Shown here piece after piece: positions 1 through 6,260 of a stretch of 22,602 nucleotides of DNA. The notes below the pieces were generated by a model. The model saw nothing but the letters and a program-made list of their open reading frames with translations, did not search any database and had not been told where the DNA came from. Source of the DNA: Prevotella sp. CAG:1185 (lineage in GTDB: Bacteria > Bacteroidota > Bacteroidia > Bacteroidales > Bacteroidaceae); assembly GCA_000436695.1 (NCBI GenBank), contig HF992660.1:1-22602 (forward strand). The letters are read 5' to 3'. The stretch's first letter is position 1; each line of letters begins with the position of its first letter. A program made the position numbers and the translations under genes.

Positions 1-1
1 C

Positions 2-1120
2 GGGACTATCGCGCAGTTCAGTTGCAAGCAGCGCATTTCAAAGGAACTTTGGGATGCCAAAGGCAACAGGGCGAAAGGCAAGAGCCGTGAGGCGGTGGCA
101 GTAAACTACGCCCTTGACAATATCAAGGCGCAGATAACGAAACACTACCAGTGGCTTTCCGACCGTGAGGCGTTTGTCACGGCAGAAATGGTACGCAATG
201 CTTATCAAGGCATCGGCACGGAATATGAAACATTATTACGTGCCTTTGACAAGGAGAACGAGGCGTTTGCAAAACGGGTGGGCAAAGACCGCTCCAAGCG
301 CACATACCAAAAGTACCTGACCGTCCGCAAATACGTGGCAGAGTTCATAAAGAGGCACTACAAGCGGACGGACATGGCGATGAACGAACTGACGGAGGAC
401 TTCATCCGTGGCTACTGCCTGTACCTGCGTAACGAGGTAGGGCTGGCGCAATCGTCCGTGTGGATATACTCCATACCATTGAAACACATCGTCACCACGG
501 CGCACTACAACGGCAAGATACCGAGAAACCCGTTTGCGATGTACCACGTTGACCCCGACCATAAGGAGCGCGGCTTTCTGACGGAGGATGAAATTCAGGC
601 GTTGGGCGCAATCAAGCTGGACAATCCCAATTTCGCATTGGCAAGGGATTTGTTTCTGTTCGGTTGCTGGACGGGCATATCATTCACGGACATCAGGAAC
701 CTGACCACCGACAACATCGTTGAAATGAACGGCGCACCGTGGATTGTGTCGAAACGCCAGAAGACGGGCGTACCGTTCCAAATCAAGCTGATGGACATCC
801 CCATGCAGATTATCAAGCGTTACGAGCCGTTCAGGAAAGACAAGCGACTGTTCAACATCGGCTCGCTTGACATGGTGAACAAGCGCATCAAGGCCGTGGC
901 GAAGAAATGCGGGATAGAAAAGCCGATTTCATTCCACCTGAGCCGTCACTCCTTCGCTGTCTTGGCATTGAATTACGGGATGCCGATAGAGAGCGTGAGT
1001 AAGATTTTAGGTCATACAAATATCACAACCACGCAGATTTACGCGAAGGTGACGAACACGAAACTTGAAAACGACATATCCGCTTTCGAGAGCAAGGTAA
1101 GCGGACGTTTCGCCATATAA
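2..1120 (+). CDS. Tyrosine recombinase/integrase of a mobilizable element, 5' end missing
   Basis: Site-specific recombinase expected to integrate and excise the element. The reading frame is open to the first bases of the window, so the true start lies upstream; the first internal start-like codon (GTG at 95) is not the gene start. Numbering from that GTG, an N-terminal SAM-like core-binding domain covers about residues 65-147 and the catalytic domain about 160-330. Visible catalytic residues are K224, HLSRH at 281-285, H307 in LGHTN and nucleophile Y316 in TQIYAKV. The usual Arg I position in the TGxR motif is Ser (TGIS, S196). IntDOT of CTnDOT is known to have the same kind of substitution, so the enzyme need not be dead. 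A small RhuM-like gene follows after 11 bp, which suggests co-transcription. Family assignment is firm; the target site is not visible. Confidence 0.93.
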   Translation, partial: GTIAQFSCKQRISKELWDAKGNRAKGKSREAVAVNYALDNIKAQITKHYQWLSDREAFVTAEMVRNAYQGIGTEYETLLRAFDKENEAFAKRVGKDRSKRTYQKYLTVRKYVAEFIKRHYKRTDMAMNELTEDFIRGYCLYLRNEVGLAQSSVWIYSIPLKHIVTTAHYNGKIPRNPFAMYHVDPDHKERGFLTEDEIQALGAIKLDNPNFALARDLFLFGCWTGISFTDIRNLTTDNIVEMNGAPWIVSKRQKTGVPFQIKLMDIPMQIIKRYEPFRKDKRLFNIGSLDMVNKRIKAVAKKCGIEKPISFHLSRHSFAVLALNYGMPIESVSKILGHTNITTTQIYAKVTNTKLENDISAFESKVSGRFAI

Positions 1121-1131
1121 ACGCATAGAGT

Positions 1132-1503
1132 ATGAAACAGACAACAATCACGATGGACGAGTACGGCAGGGTTGCCGTACCGTCCGATGCCGCCAGCGTA
1201 TGGATGAGCGAAATGGAACTGGTGGAACTTTTCAATGTAATCATTCCTACACTCCGTACCGCCATTCGAGCCGTGTACAAAAGCGGAGTGTTGAATCCTT
1301 GCGAGGTGGAAAGGCACATCAAGCTGCCCAATGGCTACTTTACGGACGTGTACGCCTTGCCAATGGTCGTTGCACTTGCTTTCCGTATCAATACTTCAAA
1401 TGCGGTGATGGTGCGTAACGCTTTATTGGAAAGGCTGTGCTTGCGAAAAGAAAGGCAAATTCTGTGGCTTTCGTTAAGCGACAGACAGCCGTGTAAATGT
1501 TAA
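1132..1503 (+). CDS. Small RhuM-like DNA-binding protein of the element
   Basis: A 123-residue protein 11 bp after the integrase and probably in its operon. Residues 22-50 (WMSEMELVELF and following) look like a helix-turn-helix. Residues 77-100 (MVVALAFRINTSNAV and following) resemble the short core of the RhuM family, where a YxLDxIIAxGYRVxS-type segment follows the HTH. Such proteins recur next to integrases in Bacteroidales mobile elements. A role in controlling integrase or excision is inferred from position only. There is no enzymatic motif. The ORF ends just before a strong stem-loop terminator, consistent with the end of a two-gene unit. Confidence 0.7.
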   Translation: MKQTTITMDEYGRVAVPSDAASVWMSEMELVELFNVIIPTLRTAIRAVYKSGVLNPCEVERHIKLPNGYFTDVYALPMVVALAFRINTSNAVMVRNALLERLCLRKERQILWLSLSDRQPCKC

Positions 1504-1580
1504 TGGGTGCGGACTTTTGTCAATGCATCCATTCGTCAATACACCCGTGCGGTCACATATCCATACCAATATCATTTTCA

Positions 1581-1622
1581 GTCCGAAGAAGTGCGGTTTT
1601 GCTTCTTCGGGCTTTTTCTTTT
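1581..1622 (+). terminator. Rho-independent terminator after the integrase operon
   Basis: An 11-bp stem (1581-1591 with 1602-1612; core CCGAAGAAG/CTTCTTCGG, one G-T pair) has a 10-base loop and is followed directly by TTTTTCTTTT. It separates the integrase unit from the primase-helicase unit. Confidence 0.88.
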
Positions 1623-1731
1623 CGCCATTTTAGGGGTTGACATTATCCATCCTGCCGCATTTTCTTATACGTCAGGTTCTTTTGCGCCGTCCTGCATCGT
1701 TTTACGTATCAAGGTTTTAGCCGTCCTGCCG

Positions 1732-1739
1732 TAGCTTTG
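1732..1739 (+). promoter_or_regulatory. Probable -7 box of the primase-helicase promoter
   Basis: TAGCTTTG matches the Bacteroidetes -7 consensus TAnnTTTG and lies 60 bp before the ATG, downstream of a terminator. No good -33 TTTG is seen at 19-21 bp. The ten bases 1731-1740 (GTAGCTTTGC) also fit the CTnDOT attachment core GTANNTTTGC, which resembles a -7 box, so the match alone does not prove promoter function. Confidence 0.5.
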
Positions 1740-1757
1740 CAACCATGTTTAATCCGC

Positions 1758-1778
1758 TTGCCGACAAAGTGTCGGCAG
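1758..1778 (+). promoter_or_regulatory. Leader hairpin before the primase-helicase
   Basis: TGCCGACA/TGTCGGCA form a perfect 8-bp stem with a 3-base loop (1759-1777), extendable by one T-G pair. It lies between the predicted transcription start (about 1746) and the ATG at 1800. No U-run follows at once, so it is more likely an mRNA leader structure or protein-binding site than a terminator. Confidence 0.55.
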
Positions 1779-1799
1779 CATTAAAATCTTATTGAAAAC

Positions 1800-2993
1800 A
1801 TGGAGAAAAAAGAAGAATTCATTAGAGTAGGCACAACGCTCTACAAGATTGTGGACCAGCCCCGCATTGACGGCGGCTATGTGAGGAAACGCATCGCATG
1901 GAACTCCGAGACCCTGCGGCAGGACTACGGCAAGGACTACATGGCGGGCATCCCCAAGTATGACGGCTTCTGCACCGTACCCGACCATGTGGGCTACCAC
2001 CCCGTAGTCGGCAAGTTCCTCAACCTCTATGAGCCGATAAGCCACCGACCGCATGAGGGGGATTTCCCCTGCATCCGCTCGTTGGTAGAACACATCTTCG
2101 GCGAACAGTACGAGCAGGGCATGGACTACCTGCAACTGCTGTATCTGTACCCCATTCAAAAACTGCCCATCCTGTTGCTCGTGTCCGAAGAAAGGAATAC
2201 GGGCAAGAGCACGTTCCTGAACTTCCTGAAAGCCGTATTCCAAAACAACGTGACGTTCAACACCAACGAGGACTTCCGCAGCCAGTTCAACTCCGACTGG
2301 GCGGGCAAACTGCTCATCATGGTGGACGAGGTGCTGCTTAACCGCCGTGAGGACAGCGAACGGCTGAAGAACCTCAGCACCACGTTATCCTACAAGGTGG
2401 AGGCGAAAGGCAAAGACCGTGACGAGATAGGCTTCTTCGCCAAGTTCGTGCTTTGCTCCAACAACGAGCACCTGCCCGTCATCATCGATGCAGGGGAGAC
2501 ACGCTATTGGGTGCGGAAGATTGTGCCGCTCAAGAGTGACGATACCGACTTCCTGCAAAAGCTGAAAGCGGAGATACCCGCTTTCTTGTATTTCCTGCAA
2601 CACAGGCAGCTATCCACCAAAAAGGAGAGCCGTATGTGGTTCAACCCGAAGTTGCTGGAAACGGATGCCCTGCGGAAGATAATCCGAAGCAACCGCAACA
2701 GGCTGGAGATTGAAATGGCAGAACTGCTGCTCGACATCATGGCAAGCATGAATGTGGAGTCTGTTTCTTTTTGTCTCAATGACATCATCCCATTGCTCGT
2801 CTGCTCGCAAGTCAAGGTGGAGAAGTCGCAGGTGCGGAAAGTGGTGCAGGAGTGCTGGAAACTGACACCTGCATCCAATTCGCTTTCTTACACCACCTAC
2901 CAATGCGACTACAACCGTGAGTGCGGATATTCACCCGTCAAGCGGATTGGACGCTACTACACGGCAAGCAAGGCGCAGTTGGAAACACTCTGA
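1800..2993 (+). CDS. SF3-type primase-helicase / virulence-associated E-like ATPase
   Basis: A 397-residue protein of the primase-helicase group common in phages, plasmids and Bacteroidales mobilizable elements. The central ATPase has Walker A SEERNTGKST (129-138), Walker B LLIMVDEV (171-178) and an SF3 motif C, KFVLCSNNE (215-223), which together identify a superfamily 3 helicase core. The C-terminal third (about 290-397) has no recognised motif. No archaeo-eukaryotic or Toprim primase domain is visible, so it is a helicase/ATPase alone and would need a primase partner. ATG at 1800 is preceded by a leader hairpin and a -7 box. The likely role is replication or single-strand processing of the excised or transferred element; this is inferred from family and context. 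Confidence 0.88.
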   Translation: MEKKEEFIRVGTTLYKIVDQPRIDGGYVRKRIAWNSETLRQDYGKDYMAGIPKYDGFCTVPDHVGYHPVVGKFLNLYEPISHRPHEGDFPCIRSLVEHIFGEQYEQGMDYLQLLYLYPIQKLPILLLVSEERNTGKSTFLNFLKAVFQNNVTFNTNEDFRSQFNSDWAGKLLIMVDEVLLNRREDSERLKNLSTTLSYKVEAKGKDRDEIGFFAKFVLCSNNEHLPVIIDAGETRYWVRKIVPLKSDDTDFLQKLKAEIPAFLYFLQHRQLSTKKESRMWFNPKLLETDALRKIIRSNRNRLEIEMAELLLDIMASMNVESVSFCLNDIIPLLVCSQVKVEKSQVRKVVQECWKLTPASNSLSYTTYQCDYNRECGYSPVKRIGRYYTASKAQLETL

Positions 2994-2999
2994 TATTTT

Positions 3000-3210
3000 G
3001 ATGAAATGATGAAAACATATATAAACATAAAGAATGACAGCTACTTACATGCTCATCAAACCCTCAACAAATGGATTTGGCTGATGAAAAGAGAAAGGCA
3101 GCACAACACCATTCATCACTTTTCTTTTGGCGAGCGGTTTGATGAAAAGATGTTGAGAGTACATCCATCTGGTGGTCAGTGTGTTATGTTATCCATTCAT
3201 CATTTCATCA
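3000..3210 (+). repeat. Cluster of GATGAAA-type direct and inverted repeats
   Basis: GATGAAATGATGAA (3000-3013) has an exact inverted copy at 3196-3209. TGATGAAAAGA occurs at 3082-3092 and 3140-3150. CCATTCATCA occurs at 3109-3118 and 3193-3202. The spacing is irregular. The cluster sits directly after the primase-helicase and before the relaxase region, a plausible place for iteron-like replication or regulatory protein binding sites, but that function is inference. Confidence 0.5.
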
Positions 3211-3234
3211 GATTTTCACCCCTCATCAAGTCCG

Positions 3235-3450
3235 CTGTGGAAAGCAACAGAGGTGAACACCGCCATCCGCAGGCTGGTCGGACGGACTTCCGGTCTGCCG
3301 ACCGACAAGAGAAAGCCGATGTCGCTGGCAAAAAGAAAAGGGAAACAAATGTTCGCCGACATCATCGCCGACACCGCCGCAGGCTTTTGGGGAACAAAAA
3401 GCCATAGCTCATTAGGGCGTTTTCTTCACGCACCGCTTCGCTCATGCTAA
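3235..3450 (+). pseudogene. Orphan coding segment upstream of oriT, unrecognised, possibly a remnant
   Basis: The frame covering 3172-3450 shows clear coding character from about 3235 to 3405. Third positions are GC-rich as in the neighbouring mob genes, and the peptide is plausible (RRLVGRTSGLPTDKRKP, then KRKGKQMFADIIADTAAG). Upstream the same frame runs into AT-rich repeats with poor codon usage, and the only starts are a weak GTG at 3172 or ATGs within the conserved part (3319, 3349). It ends inside the first arm of the oriT-like inverted repeat. This could be the tail of a lost accessory replication or mobilization gene, or a short functional gene. I do not recognise the product. Confidence 0.4.
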
Positions 3451-3551
3451 AAACACCCCAATGAGCCAACGGGGTTACACCCCTCTGAACACCCCCGTTT
3501 GCCCGTGCGGCACGAACCGCAGACAGACGGATACCGACAAACAAGTTTGTA
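3407..3551 (+). other. Candidate origin of transfer (oriT)
   Basis: Directly upstream of the relaxase is a set of inverted repeats. A 17-base imperfect pair lies at 3407-3423 and 3450-3466 (GCTCATTAGGGCGTTTT against AAAACACCCCAATGAGC, 15 of 17 complementary and the other two G-T pairs). A 5-bp stem, GGGGT/ACCCC, lies at 3471-3483 and ACAAAC/GTTTGT at 3537-3550. MobV-type relaxases normally act on an oriT just 5' of their own gene. The nick site cannot be placed. Confidence 0.6.
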
Positions 3552-3575
3552 GAACCTAAAAAACGAGAAACGAAC

Positions 3576-4868
3576 ATGGGATACATAAGCATCCAAATCA
3601 ACAAGGCGAAAGGTTCGGCTGACACGGGCGCATCCGACCACATCGAACGCAAGACAATGCCCAAGAACGCCGACCCGACACGCACCCACCTCAACCGTGA
3701 ACTGGTGGAGTTTCCCGACGGTGTGGCAGACCGCACCGAAGCGATAAGCCACCGCATCCGTACGGCAGGCATCAGGCGGAAGATAACGCCCGACCAAGTA
3801 CGGGCAATCCGCATCGTGCTTTCAGGCACACACGAGGACATGATAAGAGTGCAGGATGAAGGTAGGCTTGGTGAATGGTGCGATGACAACCTGCGATGGC
3901 TGCACCGCACGTTCGGTAAGGAGAACACCGTTTCGGCAGTGCTGCATATGGACGAACATACGCCGCACATCCATGCCACGGTCGTACCGATAGTAACGGG
4001 AGAGCGCAGGAAAGCAAGGAAGAAGCAAGCTGAGGGTAAACGTACCTACCGCAAGAAAGCCAATGCCGTGCGCCTGTGCGCCGATGACCTGCTGACACGT
4101 GAGAAGCTGGTAGCCTACCACAACAGCTACGCCGCAACAATGGCGAAATACGGCTTGCAGCGTGGCATCCGTGGTTCGGAGGCACGGCACACCACCACCG
4201 CCCAATATTACCGTGACCTGAAACGGCAGACGGGAGAGCTTGAAGCCAATGTCCGGCAGTTGCAGACCGAACATCAACAGGCGGAACGGCAGCTTGACGA
4301 AGTACGGAAAGAAATCAAGTCGGAGAAGCTGGAAGCCGCCAAGACCGAGGCGAAAGCGGCACTTGTGGCAAGGGTCGGTTCTCTTTTGGGCAGCAATAAG
4401 TTGAAAGCGGAAAGGGAGGAATTGCAGCAACGCATATCCACCCTTGAAAAGCAGAATGAAGAATTAATCCAGCATATTAAGACAATGGAACTTGAACATA
4501 AAGAAGAACGCACCAAGTTTAATGAGTATATGGACAAGATACAGCGATACTTCCCTTACGTAGAGAAACTATTGCCGTTGATTGACTTCTGCCGAAACAC
4601 CTTGAAATTCTCTGAAAGGGTAATCCAAGAGTTGTGCAAGTTGAAAAAGGTAAGATTGAAAGGTGATTTCTATTCTCCTGAGTTCAACCGAAAGTTCCGT
4701 GACGAGGGTGCGGCATTCTCGTTTGAGGAGGACAAGGATAGGAAAGGTCACTATCATATATGCGTGAATGACATCCTGCTTGTGCAATGGTTCAGGCAGA
4801 AGGCACATGAATGGAGAGACGGTTTGGGAATTGCACCCACAAGGCAGGATAAAGGGCTGAAAATATAG
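3576..4868 (+). CDS. MobV-family relaxase (Pre/Mob-like)
   Basis: A 430-residue relaxase that would nick oriT and pilot the single strand during mobilization. The N-terminal catalytic domain (about 1-200) has the MobV motifs RTHLN (36-40) and HMDEHTPHIH (124-133), the metal-binding histidine motif HxDExxPHxH. Residues about 210-320 are rich in E, K, Q and L and probably form a long coiled coil. The C-terminus (about 330-430) is unassigned. ATG at 3576 lies next to the candidate oriT. Codon and base composition is GC-rich to about 4430 and then becomes clearly AT-richer, so the tail may have been exchanged. No second mob gene or coupling protein is visible, so transfer would depend on a helper conjugative element. 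Confidence 0.92.
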   Translation: MGYISIQINKAKGSADTGASDHIERKTMPKNADPTRTHLNRELVEFPDGVADRTEAISHRIRTAGIRRKITPDQVRAIRIVLSGTHEDMIRVQDEGRLGEWCDDNLRWLHRTFGKENTVSAVLHMDEHTPHIHATVVPIVTGERRKARKKQAEGKRTYRKKANAVRLCADDLLTREKLVAYHNSYAATMAKYGLQRGIRGSEARHTTTAQYYRDLKRQTGELEANVRQLQTEHQQAERQLDEVRKEIKSEKLEAAKTEAKAALVARVGSLLGSNKLKAEREELQQRISTLEKQNEELIQHIKTMELEHKEERTKFNEYMDKIQRYFPYVEKLLPLIDFCRNTLKFSERVIQELCKLKKVRLKGDFYSPEFNRKFRDEGAAFSFEEDKDRKGHYHICVNDILLVQWFRQKAHEWRDGLGIAPTRQDKGLKI

Positions 4869-4910
4869 AATATACTCAAAAAGTACTCCAAAAGCAAATA
4901 AAAATACAAT

Positions 4911-4950
4911 AAGATAGGGGATTACCGAAAAAATCCTCTATCTTTGTATT
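4911..4950 (+). terminator. Stem-loop after the relaxase, overlapping the next promoter
   Basis: An 11-bp stem (4911-4921 with 4934-4944, one G-T pair) encloses a 12-base loop and is followed by TTTGTATT. It is well placed to end mob transcription. Its descending arm contains the -7-like box at 4939-4946, so the two signals overlap. Confidence 0.6.
4939..4946 (+). promoter_or_regulatory. -7 box of the cargo/ncRNA promoter
   Basis: TATCTTTG matches TAnnTTTG exactly. A start near 4952 would place a 7-bp hairpin (GATGGAG/CTCCGTC, 4953-4970) at the 5' end of the transcript. No clear -33 TTTG is found at 19-21 bp. Confidence 0.5.
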
Positions 4951-5165
4951 CGGATGGAGCTAACTCCGTCTAAGACATGTTAATAAAAAGAAGCGTTGTG
5001 CTTTTCTTGCGAGTGTAAAGCCTGAGAAACTGAACAATCGTATGACAAGAAGGCATAGTGGTTCTCACGCTATAGCGTGGGCTGCTATTACCATATCGTC
5101 ATACATAGGTTTTCTCAGGGCCTACACTCGAAGACGTGGCATTGCAGTTCCACGCTTCGTGGTTT
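4951..5165 (+). ncRNA. Candidate structured RNA or long 5' leader of the cargo cassette
   Basis: The region has no ORF but nested complementarity. In order: hairpin GATGGAG/CTCCGTC (4953-4970); a long outer helix CGAGTGTA (5010-5017) with TACACTCG (5123-5130), continued by CCTGAGAAA (5021-5029) with TTTCTCAGG (5111-5119); an inner helix GTATGAC (5040-5046) with GTCATAC (5098-5104); and at the centre a perfect 14-base palindrome CACGCTATAGCGTG (5066-5079). A 10-bp hairpin with one bulged A follows (5129-5139 with 5150-5159). It may be an independent RNA or the leader of the lipoprotein gene at 5211. No match to an RNA family I know; no reverse transcriptase is nearby. Confidence 0.6.
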
Positions 5166-5210
5166 AATAAAAGTCCTTGTGGAAGCTGAAGGAAAAATGG
5201 AGGATGGAAT

Positions 5211-5636
5211 ATGAAGAAACTTATGTTGCCCTTTTTGTTATTTCCCCTTTTTGCAATAGGTGGATGTACGGGCAATGCGTCTAAGACGGAATCCCAAAAA
5301 GCAGAAGCGCAAGAGCCACTTGTGCAGACATATACCGTAGAACGGTATAAACTCTTTCCAACGCAAAACATGTGGACATTTATTAAACTTGACACACAAA
5401 CAGGTCAAATGTGGCAATTGCAATATAGTGTAAATGATGATAAAGGACGGTTTGAGTATGACCTTAACCCTAATGCACTTGTTGTTAACGACAAGAAGGT
5501 TAATGGTCGCTTTGAACTTTACCCAACTCAAAACATTTACAATTTTATCCTTCTTGACAAAATAGATGGAAAAGCATGGCAGGTTCAATGGTCGTTTGAC
5601 GAAGAAAATCGTGCCGTTCTTCCTATCAATAAATAA
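5211..5636 (+). CDS. Small lipoprotein with two tandem repeats, function unknown
   Basis: A 141-residue protein. It begins with a charged start and a hydrophobic stretch ending in a lipobox IGGC, giving a predicted lipidated Cys19, so it should be exported and membrane-anchored. The mature part holds two related units, about residues 45-82 and 99-132. Each has the pattern F/Y-x-L-[FY]-P-T-Q-N-[MI]-[WY]-x-F-I-x-L-D, then G-x-x-W-Q-[LV]-Q-[YW]-S. No enzymatic motif is visible. It is the first gene after the structured region 4951-5165 and is followed after 36 bp by another exported protein, so the three cargo genes may be one transcript. Exact function is not known to me; secretion and duplication are read directly from the sequence. 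Confidence 0.85.
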   Translation: MKKLMLPFLLFPLFAIGGCTGNASKTESQKAEAQEPLVQTYTVERYKLFPTQNMWTFIKLDTQTGQMWQLQYSVNDDKGRFEYDLNPNALVVNDKKVNGRFELYPTQNIYNFILLDKIDGKAWQVQWSFDEENRAVLPINK

Positions 5637-5672
5637 AATGCAATTTGATAATCTTTAGATACGATTTGAATT

Positions 5673-6260
5673 ATGAAAAAGGTTTTCTTTTCGCTGTTTC
5701 TCGCATTTACAATAGCTGCAACAGCATTTGCCCAAGAAGAATCAGAACATCTTACATTCAAAGGTGTACCAATTGATGGTACATTGAATGAGTATGTGGC
5801 AAAAATGAAACAAGTAGGTTTTACTCACATTGGCACACAAGATGGTACTGCAATACTACAAGGTGATTTTGCAGGGTTCAAAGGTTGTACGATAGGTGTT
5901 GCAACTCTTAAAACGACCAATAAAGTTAATACTATTGGAGTGATATTTCCTGAACAAGACGATTGGGCTTCACTTGAAAACAACTATGCGCACTTGAAAT
6001 CTATGCTTACAGAAAAATATGGTGAACCATCAGATTGTGTAGAGACATTTCAAGGCAGCATTCTGCCACAAACTGACAATGACAAGTTGTATGAATTGAA
6101 AATGGATAGATGTACATGGTACACGACTTATAGTACTCCAAAAGGTGACATCCAATTATCGATGGAGAACCAGAGCGCAATAAGTTGTTACGTTCTTCTC
6201 CGTTATTTTGATAAAATAAATACTGATGCTGTAAGGAAACAGGCTATGGATGACCTATAA
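5673..6260 (+). CDS. Secreted protein of unknown function
   Basis: A 195-residue protein with a clear type I signal peptide (MKK, hydrophobic core, AFA cleavage motif at about residue 20). The mature part begins HLTFKGVPIDGTLNEYV, a pattern seen in many small uncharacterised Bacteroidales exported proteins. It contains three cysteines after the signal peptide, at about residues 73, 124 and 148, plus one near the end. No catalytic motif is recognised. Its last 11 bases overlap the start of the helicase ORF at 6250, an arrangement typical of translational coupling, so it probably belongs to the same operon as the lipoprotein and helicase. Confidence 0.85.
   Translation: MKKVFFSLFLAFTIAATAFAQEESEHLTFKGVPIDGTLNEYVAKMKQVGFTHIGTQDGTAILQGDFAGFKGCTIGVATLKTTNKVNTIGVIFPEQDDWASLENNYAHLKSMLTEKYGEPSDCVETFQGSILPQTDNDKLYELKMDRCTWYTTYSTPKGDIQLSMENQSAISCYVLLRYFDKINTDAVRKQAMDDL

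Noticed and set aside
1507..1734. A 75-codon open frame between the integrase operon and the primase-helicase
   Set aside because: It runs straight through a strong terminator, has no good start and no recognisable protein character.
3006..3407. A 133-codon open frame after the primase-helicase
   Set aside because: Its second half is the out-of-frame shadow of the segment with real coding bias, and its first half is repeat-rich DNA. I treat the region as repeats plus a remnant.
4951..5165. Retron or group II intron RNA
   Set aside because: No reverse transcriptase or intron-encoded protein is nearby and no domain V-like hairpin is seen.
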